Assembly (NCBI GenBank): GCA_965199945.1
Contig: OZ241354.1
Coordinates: 3,100,001-3,164,000, forward strand
DNA: 64,000 nt
Reading direction: 5' to 3'
Source of the DNA: VXYL01 sp965199945
Lineage (GTDB): Bacteria > Pseudomonadota > Gammaproteobacteria > Pseudomonadales > Azotimanducaceae
A model generated the notes under the pieces. It made no database searches, was not told the DNA's origin, and saw only the letters and a list, made by a program, of their open reading frames with translations. Below, piece by piece: positions 16,626 to 26,142 of this stretch. The stretch's first letter is position 1. Each line of letters starts with the position of its first letter. A program made the translations under genes and the position numbers.

Positions 16626-17675
16626 CTACCGCAACGGCGCAATCCAGCCGCCTTCTTGCAATCTGTCGGCTGCGATCTTCAGTTGACGTTCGGTGAACCG
16701 ACGCTTGCGTTGCCCCCAAGCCCGAACCAGCTGCGTCAAATGGTCAAAGTTCCGAGGCCCTTCCCGGTCGGCAACCCAATGCACGGTTGCCAGCAGTTCG
16801 AGGCCGTAGCCGGTCTCGAAACCTTCGACGAGGCTACGCACCCGTTGCATGCGCTGCCGAACGTCTTTGTCCGAGTCTATGACTGCTTGCGCGTCTTCGA
16901 CGGCCCCAGGTACCAACTCGAGGGGCTTGCCTGGTTTGTCGCCTCCGTCGTAGTAGCCGGAGATGAAGTGTCCTTCCACCGCATTGAGTTGATGCCGCAG
17001 GTTCTCGGCATATGGGCCGTAGACGCCCTTGACGAACCGCAGCTGCAGTGGCTCGCCGGCCACTTGCATGAAGTACATCAGCTTGTGTACTTCGAGCAGC
17101 GTGATCTCCGGATCGAGCAGCACCCGTATGTACCCATCCATCAACACCACCAGCGTTGCTCGCGCTGGCGTCATTCTCGGAACGTCGGTGGATCGGTTCG
17201 CTCGCCGATCCTGTGGGCCACCGCCCGGCTCGAACACAACGACATTGACGTCAGGGAGTTCCGAAAGCGACCTCTCCAACAGAGGGCGAATCTCGCGGTT
17301 CCAGTCCAAGCCGCCAAGCCCGCTGCCGAGGGGCGGGAGCGCGACCGAGCGTATGCCTCGTTCCTTGATCTCTTCGATCAGCGACTTCAAGCCGAACTCG
17401 ATGTCCTCCAAGCGGCTCTTGCCTTTCCAATGCCTCTTGGTTGGGAAATTAATGATGTAGCGTGGGCTGCCCAAGTTCGCCGTCTCGAATACGAACACTT
17501 CGCCCGGCTTCATCTCCTTTCGCCCGCAGCGCTCCGCATACGCCTTGAAGTTCTCCGGGAATGCCCGCTTGAACTGCAATGCCACGCCGCGACCCATCAC
17601 GCCGACGCAATTGACGGTGTTGACCAGCGCCTCGGCATCCTCGGAGAAGATGTCGCCCACTTTGAACTCGATCAT
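16626..17675 (-). CDS. darG: DarG antitoxin (macrodomain DNA ADP-ribosyl glycohydrolase)
   Basis: A 349-residue protein with an N-terminal macrodomain (about 1-155: IFSEDAEALVNTVNCVGVMGRG at the ribose-binding strand, ALPPLGSGLGGLDW at the second loop, and INFPTKRHWKGKSRLEDI with the catalytic lysine region) and a C-terminal DarT-binding domain (KLMYFMQVAGEPLQLRFVKGVYGPYAENL). DarG removes ADP-ribose from thymidine or guanosine in DNA and also sequesters DarT. The ATG at 17675 was chosen because AGGAAGGAAGGGG precedes it and it gives the canonical MIEFKVGDI start. It is 23 bases downstream of darT. Confidence 0.93.
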   Translation of the reverse strand: MIEFKVGDIFSEDAEALVNTVNCVGVMGRGVALQFKRAFPENFKAYAERCGRKEMKPGEVFVFETANLGSPRYIINFPTKRHWKGKSRLEDIEFGLKSLIEEIKERGIRSVALPPLGSGLGGLDWNREIRPLLERSLSELPDVNVVVFEPGGGPQDRRANRSTDVPRMTPARATLVVLMDGYIRVLLDPEITLLEVHKLMYFMQVAGEPLQLRFVKGVYGPYAENLRHQLNAVEGHFISGYYDGGDKPGKPLELVPGAVEDAQAVIDSDKDVRQRMQRVRSLVEGFETGYGLELLATVHWVADREGPRNFDHLTQLVRAWGQRKRRFTERQLKIAADRLQEGGWIAPLR

Positions 17676-17698
17676 CGCCCCTTCCTTCCTCGTACCGC

Positions 17699-18352
17699 CT
17701 AGTAGTACCAGCCTCGCTTGACTTCCACGCGGGGCTGGTGGCCGCTCTTCGCGAGCGTCTTTGCCACCTGCCACCGCACCGCGCCGTTCATTACGCCGAT
17801 CCGAGAGACCAACTGCCAAGCGAAGTGGTTCTCAACGAGGAACTCCGCCTGCTTGTCCTCCTTCACCGTTGGATCCCGCCAATCCCGCGCCTGCACTGCG
17901 TCCCAATTGATGTCGCCAAGATCGTCCAGCGTGCGTCGATCCTCAAAGTAACCAGCGCCGGCGTTCGAGAGCGTGAAGGCCCAACGCAAGCCGGAGCTTT
18001 CCGCCCAACGCACCGTCTTGCGCAGGTCGGCGACGAGATGGACGATGGGCGCTTGGCCGCCACGATACGCCAATGCCGGGTGGTTAGTACGGGCGAGCAA
18101 GAACAGCATGACCGAGCGTGGCCAGAAATAGAACGGCACGCACTCTCCGACCTTCAGCGTTGGGTGGCTCGCCAGTGGATGCGACATGCGACGTTGCTTG
18201 ATCTCCCCAATCCCGATGGTCGTGCCAGCCAATGAGCGCTGTGCAGCTTCCGCATCGCACCAAAGACGCCCCTCCTCAATGACGGATGGCAAGCGGTCGA
18301 CGTGGATGATATGCACGATCTTGGGGTTCTTTGGGACGGTCTTTGACTGCAT
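17699..18352 (-). CDS. darT: DarT toxin (DNA ADP-ribosyltransferase)
   Basis: A 217-residue DUF4433 protein. It has the N-terminal HIIHVDRLPSVIEEGRLWCD, the NAD-binding region VGECVPFYFWPRSVMLFLL and the catalytic glutamate E170 in KEDKQAEFLVE, all diagnostic for DarT. It attaches ADP-ribose to bases in single-stranded DNA, blocking replication. DarTG systems stop phage growth when infection frees the toxin. It starts six bases after the stop of the methyltransferase gene and precedes darG, so it is probably transcribed with the restriction-modification operon. Confidence 0.94.
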   Translation of the reverse strand: MQSKTVPKNPKIVHIIHVDRLPSVIEEGRLWCDAEAAQRSLAGTTIGIGEIKQRRMSHPLASHPTLKVGECVPFYFWPRSVMLFLLARTNHPALAYRGGQAPIVHLVADLRKTVRWAESSGLRWAFTLSNAGAGYFEDRRTLDDLGDINWDAVQARDWRDPTVKEDKQAEFLVENHFAWQLVSRIGVMNGAVRWQVAKTLAKSGHQPRVEVKRGWYY

Positions 18353-18358
18353 GGTGCG

Positions 18359-21163
18359 TCACACCCTCACCACTTTCATCACCTCGTCCCCCAAGTGGTT
18401 GATAACCTTGACAGCAATCCGCCCCGACATCGGCTTCTCGAACGGCCTCGAAACGTCGCTGTAGAGGGTGTTCCAGGCATCGGCGTCGATTTCGGCCTTC
18501 AGCGTCGTCTTCAACGACTTGTAGGGGTCCGTGGCGTTGGCGCCGAGGAAGTAGGCGTGGCGGACGAAGAAGCTCTCGCCGTTGTAGTCCGTGTCCACGA
18601 ACCAGCAGGCGATGCCGTCGGCGTTGTCGCTGCGGATGTCGCCGGAGCCGGGGTGGTACACGTCCACGCCGTGGACGCGCACGCGCAGTTGGCCGCCCTC
18701 CGCTTCCTCCACGGCGATGTCCGGTTCGCCGAAGACGACGAACAGGTTGCCCTTGCCGGTGTTCTTCAAGTCTTCGGCCATGTGCAAGTCGGCGTTCATG
18801 CGCGCCTTCAACACGGACAACGCGCCGAGCTTGGCGAACTCCGAGGCGCCGGCGTCGAAGTTGAAGGCGCAGGCGATGAGCACGTCGAAGCCGGCTTCGG
18901 CGGCTTCCCGGGCGGCGTCCACCAGGTCCGGGCGGGAGACGGTGCCGAACTCCGGGCCGACGAAGATGCCGGCGCGGCGCTCGCTGCCGGTCTCCTCGTC
19001 GCCTTCCGGGTAGCGGCCTTCGGCGCAGACGGCATCGCCGGGCCAAGGGGTGAGCGCGGTGAAGGCGATCCTGTCTTCCTTGTGTGCCTGCTGGACGCCG
19101 GCGGTGCGCAGGTTGTCGAGGATGATGGCGGCGAAGTCGCGCTTCTCGCCGCCAGTCACTTGATAGACGGCCCTTGCCTCGGCGACGCCGTCCGCGTCCG
19201 GGAGTTCCGTTTGCGCATCCAGGACGCGGTGGGGTGACAGGCTCTCCACGGTGAACGGGCCGGCCACGCGGACGCGCTTCTTGTCCTCGAAGGGGCGGTC
19301 GTAGAGGTGTTCGTAGTTCGCCTTGGCGGCGATGGAGGCGTCGATCTCCCGCTGCCGTTCGACGCGCCCCTCCCACCACTGGGCATGAAGCCGCTGGGCA
19401 TCCTCTGGCCACTCGGCTTCCGCGTTGCGCGGAATCTCCCACTCCTCCCACTTCTGTTTGAGGGCCTTGTTGAGCTTCTTGCGCAGCGGTTCCAGCGCGG
19501 TTTGGTGGTTGTCGAAGATGACGTCGATCTCGGCGTTGTTGGCGATGGACTTGAGGGTGATGTGCGGCACACGCTCGTAGACGAAGCCTTGACGGACCGC
19601 GCCCTGAGTCGGGCTCTCGGACGGTGCCTTGCGCGATAGTTCGGCTTCCTTCTGCCGCCCCCCCAGTGAATCCGCTAGCAAGTAGTAGGGATAGCGGGCG
19701 CCCATGACCCGGGCGCGGGCCAAGGCGAGGGCGACGCGGGAGGTGTCGATGGTGATCCAGCGCCGCCCCCACTGCTCGGCAACGTAGGCCGTGGTGCCGG
19801 AACCGCAGGTGGGGTCAAGGACGAGGTCGCCGGGGTCGGTGGTCATCAGGATGCAGCGCTCGACGACCTTTCTGAGTGTTTGCACCACATAGACCTTGTC
19901 ATCACCGAACCCACTTATGTTCGTGTCGAGCCACGCCGAACCGAGAGGAAAGTACGGCGCATCGTCAAAGTAGCGAACATAACGTGGGGTGGACCCAAAT
20001 CGAATGATGCGGTTCGCTCGTGCCAGTCGCTCAATCCCCGGCTTGTTTGACTTCCAGCCACCCTTCCTCGGTGCGGGCACCGTGTGGCCGTTGAGTTCGA
20101 AGGCGAAAATGGTCGTGTTATTGCCCGTCTGCGAGGTCAGGTTGTCGTGCGAAAACAGTCGCGTCTCATCGTCTATCTTCCTCAGATCGTGGACTTCCCT
20201 GGCGCGGCCGTCTTCCATCACATAACGGTATTGCGTCGCTCCCGCGCCACCAGGCGTTCGCTTCAAGAACGGGCGACGGAACTTCATGCCGGACTTCGCT
20301 CTGGCATACCAAACAATGTAGTCAAACGTCTCGTCGAGGTGGCTTCCGCCGAGGCCGGCGGTCTTTGAGAACTTCAGTGTTACGACGTAGTTGTCCTCCC
20401 CAAACACTTCTTCCATTACTTCCCGCACTCTGTGTACGTTCTCATCCCCGATCTGCACGAACACCGAGCCGCTGTCCGTCAGTAGGTCCCGCGCCACTGT
20501 CAGCCTGTCGCGCAGATACGTCAGATACGAGTGAATCCCATCCCGCCAAGTGTCACGAAACGCCTTCACCTGCTCCGGTTCCCGGGTGATGTGCTCCGCC
20601 TTGCCGTCCTTCACGTCGCGGCTGGTGGTGGACCACTGGAAGTTGGAGTTGAACTTGATGCCGTAGGGCGGGTCGATGTAGATGCACTGCACCTTGCCGC
20701 GCAAGCCCTCGCGTTCGGCCAGGGACGCCATCACTTGCAGGCTGTCGCCGAGGATCATGCGGTTCGCCCAGTTGGCGTCGTGCTGGTAGAACTCGGTGCG
20801 GGCGTTGTCGTCCGGCAGACCGTTGAAGTCCGCGAACAGATCGACTTGTGGCGCCGCTTGCGCCCGCGTCTCGGCGCTCTGCCGCAAGAGGTCGTCGATC
20901 AGCGCCTTCGGGTGAACCTTCTCCTGAATGAAGAGCGGCGGCGCCGGCACCACGAGATCGGCCCAGTCCTGCACGTCCTTGCCACGCCACACCAGCTGCG
21001 GATCCAAGTCCCGATTGGTGCGCTCGTAGGCCACCTCGATGGGCGAGCGATCATCCGCCGCCAACCCCGTCTGGTACTCCGCCGTGGGAATGTTCTTGCG
21101 CGACGCATCGTCATGCGTCAACGCCTCCACACGCTTCGGCGTCCGCTTTCGTTTGCTAGCCAC
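18359..21163 (-). CDS. Site-specific DNA adenine methyltransferase (type III Mod-like)
   Basis: A 934-residue beta-class N6-adenine methyltransferase. Motif IV DPPY is at 164-167 (YIDPPYGIKFNS) and the SAM-binding motif I follows at about 447-460 (VLDPTCGSGTTAYVAEQ), the order typical of type III Mod enzymes. The long C-terminal region (from about 520) probably reads the target site and contacts the restriction subunit. It starts with GTG after AAGGAG. DarT follows after six bases. Its likely nuclease partner lies upstream at 27523-30617, separated by the IetAS module and other genes. Pieces of a near-identical copy are at 14030-14945 and 24923-25317. Confidence 0.93.
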   Translation of the reverse strand: MASKRKRTPKRVEALTHDDASRKNIPTAEYQTGLAADDRSPIEVAYERTNRDLDPQLVWRGKDVQDWADLVVPAPPLFIQEKVHPKALIDDLLRQSAETRAQAAPQVDLFADFNGLPDDNARTEFYQHDANWANRMILGDSLQVMASLAEREGLRGKVQCIYIDPPYGIKFNSNFQWSTTSRDVKDGKAEHITREPEQVKAFRDTWRDGIHSYLTYLRDRLTVARDLLTDSGSVFVQIGDENVHRVREVMEEVFGEDNYVVTLKFSKTAGLGGSHLDETFDYIVWYARAKSGMKFRRPFLKRTPGGAGATQYRYVMEDGRAREVHDLRKIDDETRLFSHDNLTSQTGNNTTIFAFELNGHTVPAPRKGGWKSNKPGIERLARANRIIRFGSTPRYVRYFDDAPYFPLGSAWLDTNISGFGDDKVYVVQTLRKVVERCILMTTDPGDLVLDPTCGSGTTAYVAEQWGRRWITIDTSRVALALARARVMGARYPYYLLADSLGGRQKEAELSRKAPSESPTQGAVRQGFVYERVPHITLKSIANNAEIDVIFDNHQTALEPLRKKLNKALKQKWEEWEIPRNAEAEWPEDAQRLHAQWWEGRVERQREIDASIAAKANYEHLYDRPFEDKKRVRVAGPFTVESLSPHRVLDAQTELPDADGVAEARAVYQVTGGEKRDFAAIILDNLRTAGVQQAHKEDRIAFTALTPWPGDAVCAEGRYPEGDEETGSERRAGIFVGPEFGTVSRPDLVDAAREAAEAGFDVLIACAFNFDAGASEFAKLGALSVLKARMNADLHMAEDLKNTGKGNLFVVFGEPDIAVEEAEGGQLRVRVHGVDVYHPGSGDIRSDNADGIACWFVDTDYNGESFFVRHAYFLGANATDPYKSLKTTLKAEIDADAWNTLYSDVSRPFEKPMSGRIAVKVINHLGDEVMKVVRV

Positions 21164-21244
21164 GTCTATCTCCTTGTAGCGGCTCTGAGCAGCTCACGTC
21201 GCGCTCCTAGGTGACCTCAGACCTCACGGCGGTCTTTCTCGGCG

Positions 21245-23821
21245 TCAGATCGTGCCACGAGGCCGAACTCCTAGGCGTTGCTGCACTTCCTGATAGACCG
21301 GAACGTGTTCCCCCGCTTCAATGGTGACGGCTAGGCCATACCTGATTCGCTCGTCGAGCGGGCCACCTTGCGCCCGGCAGAAGACGCGGAACGAAAGATG
21401 CCCGCCATCCACGAAAGGCACCGCACGGTCGCCTTCGTAGCGCACATGCAATAGCGAACCGCGTGGCCCAGACTTGTCCGAAGGTTGGTTCGGCGAGCGT
21501 TCGACGCCAGCGCTTGTCTTGAAGTCGTTGGGCGCGATCTCCAGCTTTGCCCTTCGGTAGGCGCGATGGCGAATGTTCACTGGCGAGAACCACGCCAAGG
21601 TCAGCGTAATGGTGCGCGGCTCGGTGACGCGCTCCAAACTGCTGGGAAGCGGTACTCGGAACAGCGAGGCCGTACCATCGGCGGCAACCTCGCCGTAGCC
21701 TACAAGCGTCGCTCGATTGGCGGCGCACGTTATGGCCTCCTCGACGTCTGGACGTCCATAGCCGAGCACACGTGCGATGTTGTCGCGCCTCGCAACGTAT
21801 GTTCCAGGCCCGGTTGGGCCGTAGATGCCTTCAAGTTGCACGCCCACTTCGCCCCACTGAGCACGGTGGACAAGAAGGGCCTTGATGACGACGCCGTAGT
21901 AGCGTCGGTCTGCGTCCTGAAGAACGCCGCCGTTGTCTTCGTCCATCAATGCATCGAACAGGCGATGTGCGCTTCGCGTGGCGAGGGCTGTGGCCGCACT
22001 GGTTCCGGCCGTCAGCCCTTCGCGATCAAGTCGCCCATCCTCATCGGGCACCGCCGCCTTCAGGCCGTAGACACGACCCGGCTCGGCGGCTTTCACAATC
22101 AAACCGCCGCCGACGCTCACCGTGCGTACATATTCTCTTCCGCCGGGCATGAAGATGTCCGGCTTGACCACCCGGTTGTGCCCGAGGCCCATCGCCGAGC
22201 TGATGTTGGGTCCGTCGTCCACATAAGGACGATAGATCAAACTGGACGGCTGCGATTCCACAGCGTCCTCGTGCCAAGCACCGACCGTGACTGGGTTCAG
22301 CGCCTCGGCAGGCGAGAGCAAGGTCCGTTGGGAGCGCTGGTTGCCAAGTGCCTTGAGAACCGCTTGCTGGCGGTCGATTTGGCTCGCCGCCTCAAAGTCC
22401 GTGATGCCTTGGAACGCTGGCACGGGAAGGCTCGTATTGACATTGCCGGCGCTGACGATGAAGAGCAGCCCGAATCGGGCCGCCAAGTGATCAAGCAGTC
22501 TTCCCCAGGGGCTCATCGGGCCTGCGAAAGGCCGGAACTCGTCGCCCAACGACAGATTGACGATGAAGACTTCCGGAGCCTCCGGCATCATGTCGCCCTC
22601 CCCTTCGCGCATTCTCAACACTGCGCGATAGATCGTGTCTACCAATAGGCGGTCGGGCTGGGTTATTTCCCTCCGACCGCCCCCCGGGGCGTAGAGGACT
22701 GGCCGGAAGTAGACCGGTCGGGTCAGCGGCGTCTCGTGAAGGTTGCGGTCACCGTGAATTACGAGCGATGCCATCTCCGTCCCATGGAACCGCTCGGACA
22801 CTTCACTTTGATCGGCGAGGCCATCGGGATCGTGGAGTTCGACACGGGCGTCCAAAAGCCGGTGCGCGAGTACAGGCACGCCGTCGAATATGGCAGCAAT
22901 AGAAGGCCCATCTGGCGCGGACGGCTGTTCTAATGGGCGGCCCGCGTCAGTTTCCTTTGCGTCGGCAGGGAATGCGGCCGTCGATTGCGGCCGTATCAGC
23001 ATGATGTCGTCGCAGATTGCCAGCGCAACTTCTTCACGCATGGCCAAGCGACGAACCTCGGCAACGGGCACATCCACCAGAGCGGCTTGATAGCCAATCT
23101 CTGCGATGGACGCCTGATGGACGATCTGGCCGTCCGCCGCTTGGACGGCCTCGACGAATCTCGATTGCACTCGGCGAGTATTGCCGCGCCACCAGAGCTC
23201 CACTTCCAAACGCACGTCATCGCTACCGTCCTCAAGGCGCTCGTTCAGATACGCCACGGTGTCGTCCGGCAGCCGATCCTCCGGGCTCCACGCACGCAGG
23301 CGGTGTAGCTGATCGAACAAGTCGAACCACGGCTGGTTGCCATAGCCCGGCCTCTGGCCGCGTTGGTGGCGATTCCACAGACTGAGCAGTCCCTGCAATG
23401 CTCGTGTGTCGGGCATTGTCAGGTACAACCGTCCGCGAACCGGCCTATCGAGTCGCGGCTGCCCTTCTCGACCTTGCCGGGTGTCGGCCTCCGCGAAGTC
23501 TTCGTCCGGCTCGAACTCCAAGGCTTCGTCACCGAGATACTCCAATCCCGGGAGGTTGCTCACGGCCCGACCGAGTGCATCCACGTTGCCCGCCACCTCG
23601 AATACCAATGCCCGCTCGGGCGCAATCGCGGATGGATCGGCCAGCAGCGTCAGAGGATCGTCGCCTCTGTCGAAGACGTCCTGAACGCGCTGGAACGTCG
23701 GCTGCAGGCGTTCGCCTTGGCGCCGCGGCGTCGGTACGATGGGCCTTCCGCCACCCCTAGGGCCGGCAGGCCTGTCGTCACTCTCCGGCGTCGGAAGCGG
23801 CAGCAGCGGAAAGTCCGTCAT
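21245..23821 (-). CDS. ietS: IetS-like subtilisin-family (S8) serine protease
   Basis: An 858-residue S8 peptidase. The catalytic triad is visible: Asp in AAIFDGVP (about 312), His in RFHGTEMAS (about 344), oxyanion Asn in FIVSAGN, and Ser in TAGTSAATALAT (about 606). There is no signal peptide, so it acts in the cytoplasm. It is paired with an AAA ATPase, which matches the IetAS arrangement known first as a plasmid stability module and later reported as a phage-defence system. The ATG at 23821 has AAGGAG seven bases upstream and lies 44 bases inside the ATPase gene. Confidence 0.9.
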   Translation of the reverse strand: MTDFPLLPLPTPESDDRPAGPRGGGRPIVPTPRRQGERLQPTFQRVQDVFDRGDDPLTLLADPSAIAPERALVFEVAGNVDALGRAVSNLPGLEYLGDEALEFEPDEDFAEADTRQGREGQPRLDRPVRGRLYLTMPDTRALQGLLSLWNRHQRGQRPGYGNQPWFDLFDQLHRLRAWSPEDRLPDDTVAYLNERLEDGSDDVRLEVELWWRGNTRRVQSRFVEAVQAADGQIVHQASIAEIGYQAALVDVPVAEVRRLAMREEVALAICDDIMLIRPQSTAAFPADAKETDAGRPLEQPSAPDGPSIAAIFDGVPVLAHRLLDARVELHDPDGLADQSEVSERFHGTEMASLVIHGDRNLHETPLTRPVYFRPVLYAPGGGRREITQPDRLLVDTIYRAVLRMREGEGDMMPEAPEVFIVNLSLGDEFRPFAGPMSPWGRLLDHLAARFGLLFIVSAGNVNTSLPVPAFQGITDFEAASQIDRQQAVLKALGNQRSQRTLLSPAEALNPVTVGAWHEDAVESQPSSLIYRPYVDDGPNISSAMGLGHNRVVKPDIFMPGGREYVRTVSVGGGLIVKAAEPGRVYGLKAAVPDEDGRLDREGLTAGTSAATALATRSAHRLFDALMDEDNGGVLQDADRRYYGVVIKALLVHRAQWGEVGVQLEGIYGPTGPGTYVARRDNIARVLGYGRPDVEEAITCAANRATLVGYGEVAADGTASLFRVPLPSSLERVTEPRTITLTLAWFSPVNIRHRAYRRAKLEIAPNDFKTSAGVERSPNQPSDKSGPRGSLLHVRYEGDRAVPFVDGGHLSFRVFCRAQGGPLDERIRYGLAVTIEAGEHVPVYQEVQQRLGVRPRGTI

Positions 23822-24809
23822 TGCCAAACTCCTTGCCAACGGACGCACGTTGCCTTGCCGACCATTGCGTCAGCCGTTCCGCCACGATGGTGGCCATCGG
23901 CTTCTCGCCCATCGCCAAGATGCTCCGTCGCCGCACGTCGCGGCAGAACTCCTCGGCCTCGGCGTAGCTCACCTTGCTCAAGCGTTTCGCGATCGTCTCC
24001 GGGGCCCTGCCCATCGACTCGTCCAACGTGGCTGCGAAACGCCCGATGTAGGTTGTGAGGGCCTTCCTTGAGGGCGGATTGAGCAGCAGCCGAACTTGGA
24101 ATCGCCGCCACACGGCGCGGTCGAGTAGTTCCGCATGGTTGGTTGCCGCCACCACCACCGTGTAGCTCGGCAGATCGTCCACCTGCATCAGCAGCGAGGT
24201 AACCACGCGCTTGATCTCGCCAGTCTCGTGCAGGTCGCCCCGCTCCTTGCCCACCGCGTCGAACTCGTCGAAGAACAGCACGCAGGGAGTGGTGCGGGCG
24301 TAGTCGAAAACGCGCTTCAGCCTTGCCGCCGTCTCGCCGAGGAAGCTGCCGATCATCGCTTCGTAGCGCACCACGAAGAACGGCACCGCCAGCGCTTCCG
24401 CAATGGCCTCTGCCAAGGACGTCTTGCCGTTGCCGGGCGGGCCGACGAGCAGCACACGGTGCCTTGGCTCCATGGAGTGCGTGCGCAGCACCGACCCACG
24501 ATGCTGTTCTTCGATCAGCTCCCGGCACGCTTCGAGGTTGACGTCCGAGAGCATCAGGTCTTCAAGCCGCCGACGGGGCGTGAGCTCGATGAGGAACTCG
24601 CGGTGCGGCGCCCTGGCAGGCCCGACGAATCCGCCGCCCAACGGGGGGTTGCCATTCACATGCATGGCCTCGGCCAGTCGGTCCGCCAGCACGTTGTGGC
24701 GCTTCGCCCGTTCCTCGGCAATGATGGCTTCCGCCGCCGCCCGAACCGCCTTGGTGTCGCCGCACGAACCGGCCTTCACCAGCGTCAGCAGCAGATCGCT
24801 TCGAGCCAT
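23778..24809 (-). CDS. ietA: IetA-like AAA+ ATPase
   Basis: A 343-residue AAA+ protein with Walker A GPPGNGKTS (123-131), Walker B VLFFDEFDAV (177-186), sensor 1 VVAATNHAELLDRA and the arginine-finger region WRRFQVRL. It has the short helical N-terminal region usual in IetA. It would unfold or present substrates to, or gate, the S8 protease encoded immediately downstream. The ATG at 24809 was chosen because GAGGA precedes it; another ATG lies seven codons upstream. No known trigger is evident from the sequence. Confidence 0.9.
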   Translation of the reverse strand: MARSDLLLTLVKAGSCGDTKAVRAAAEAIIAEERAKRHNVLADRLAEAMHVNGNPPLGGGFVGPARAPHREFLIELTPRRRLEDLMLSDVNLEACRELIEEQHRGSVLRTHSMEPRHRVLLVGPPGNGKTSLAEAIAEALAVPFFVVRYEAMIGSFLGETAARLKRVFDYARTTPCVLFFDEFDAVGKERGDLHETGEIKRVVTSLLMQVDDLPSYTVVVAATNHAELLDRAVWRRFQVRLLLNPPSRKALTTYIGRFAATLDESMGRAPETIAKRLSKVSYAEAEEFCRDVRRRSILAMGEKPMATIVAERLTQWSARQRASVGKEFGNDGLSAAAASDAGE

Positions 24810-24922
24810 GCTCGGTCCTCGCTCGGACATGCCCTTGCTCTCGATGGCATAGAGCCTAAACCATAGGAAGCGGCGGCGTCAGACTGCGGTTCCGATGTGG
24901 CGCAGTCCTCGCGCTCGGCCCC

Positions 24923-25317
24923 GCCCAGTTGGCGTCGTGCTGGTAGAACTCGGTGCGGGCGTTGTCGTCCGGCAGGCCGTTGAAGTCCGCGAACAGATCC
25001 ACCTGCGGCGCCGCTTGCGCCCGCGTCTTGGCGCTCTGGCGCAACAGGTCGTCGATCAGCGCCTTCGGGTGAACCTTCTCCTGAATGAAGAGCGGCGGCG
25101 CCGGCACCACGAGATCGGCCCAGTCCTGCACGTCCTTCCCACGCCGCACCAGCTGCGGGTCCAAGTCCCGATTGGTGCGCTCGTAGGCCACCTCGATGGG
25201 CGAGCGGTCGTCCGCCGCCAACGCCGTCTGGTACTCCGCCGTGGGGATGTTCTTGCGCGAGGCACCGTCATGCGTCAACGCCTCCACGCGCTTGCGCTGC
25301 CGAGTCTTCCGGGCCAT
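24923..25317 (-). pseudogene. N-terminal fragment of a second DNA methyltransferase
   Basis: The first about 131 codons are almost the same as those of the intact methyltransferase (compare RVEALTHDGASRKNIPTAEY with the intact RVEALTHDDASRKNIPTAEY). The similarity stops abruptly after FYQHDANWA, just before the region with the DPPY motif. A short unrelated tail carries the frame on to 24856. The start ATG at 25317 has AGGGCAAGG upstream and lies 22 bases after the DUF1828-like gene, so this was probably the original mod of the upstream operon. It cannot methylate DNA. Confidence 0.9.
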
Positions 25318-25339
25318 GCAAACCTTGCCCTCAGGCCCC

Positions 25340-26142
25340 TCAGGCCGCAACCCGCCGCAGCAACTTGCGGCTGAAGTCGTCGCTGGCATCAAGGGAGGAG
25401 ATCATCTCGCCGCCAACGTCGGAGAGCCTCGCCAAGTCCATGCGCGGAATCTCCGTCTGATTCTCGAAGACGATGATCGACTCGAACGACAGCTCATGGC
25501 GATGGAAGTGGGACAGCATGATGGTCGTCAGCCGAGCCTTGTCGCGATTCGGGACGCCGTAAAGGAACAGGGGAAGGTCGTCACGGCCATCAATGCGGTA
25601 GTCCACCGGGTACCTACCGCCATTGGGCACATCCGGTTCGTAGTCGCGCTGCATTCGGGATTCGTCCACCAAGTTGCCAAGCAGCGTCGCCAAGTCGTCG
25701 TAGAACGTCGAGCCAACCCTAGAGCGCGACAGAAACGTGAGGTCGTAGATTCTGGTGAGCGCCTGCCCCAATTGGAACAACGCCTCTGGCAGCTTGTCCG
25801 CCGGTGTGTCCAAGCAGAACGCGCCGCCCTCTCGTTGCAAGCCGCTTTCGGCAACGATGCGCTCCAAGAGCGCCCCGCGCGTGCCATCCATGAACGCATC
25901 CACGTCGTGGTCGTAGCTGATGTGCATCAGCGTGTGGCCACGGTCCGAAAGGCGAAGGCCGCCGGCTGGCGCTTCCGAAAGGTGGATGGGAAACCCGTCG
26001 CCATCGGGGAAGCGGAACTCGTCCTCGGGGAAGCGGAACTGTGTGCGCGCATCAATGCGCCGTCGGGACGCCGATCAATGCCCACGTCCTGACACAGACG
26101 TTCGCACAGGAGGTCTCGTAGCGCCTGTTCGTCGATGGTCAT
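25340..26142 (-). pseudogene. DUF1828-like gene with a frameshift
   Basis: The start at 26142 overlaps the previous stop (ATGA) and reads ALRDLLCERLCQDVGIDRRPDGALM. It then leaves frame. The correct continuation, FRFPDGDGFPIHLSEA then GGLRLSDRGHTLMHISYDHD, is one base away and runs to 25340 with LTRIYDLTFLSRSRVGSTFYDD. One missing base near 26053 explains the break. Together they match DUF1828-type proteins of about 265 residues, which lie near restriction and toxin genes in other genomes. The function is unknown. The annotated-looking ATG at 25927 is internal. A sequencing error cannot be excluded. Confidence 0.75.
25998..26039 (-). repeat. 21-bp tandem duplication inside the DUF1828-like gene
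   Basis: Two adjacent 21-base units (25998-26018 and 26019-26039) differ at two positions and encode FRFPEDE and FRFPDGD in the restored frame. The duplication keeps the frame and lies just downstream of the one-base frameshift. Confidence 0.85.

Noticed and set aside
25340..25927. Stand-alone 195-residue protein starting at 25927
   Set aside because: The ATG is internal to the DUF1828-type sequence (HTLMHISYDHD); the real start is at 26142 before the frameshift.
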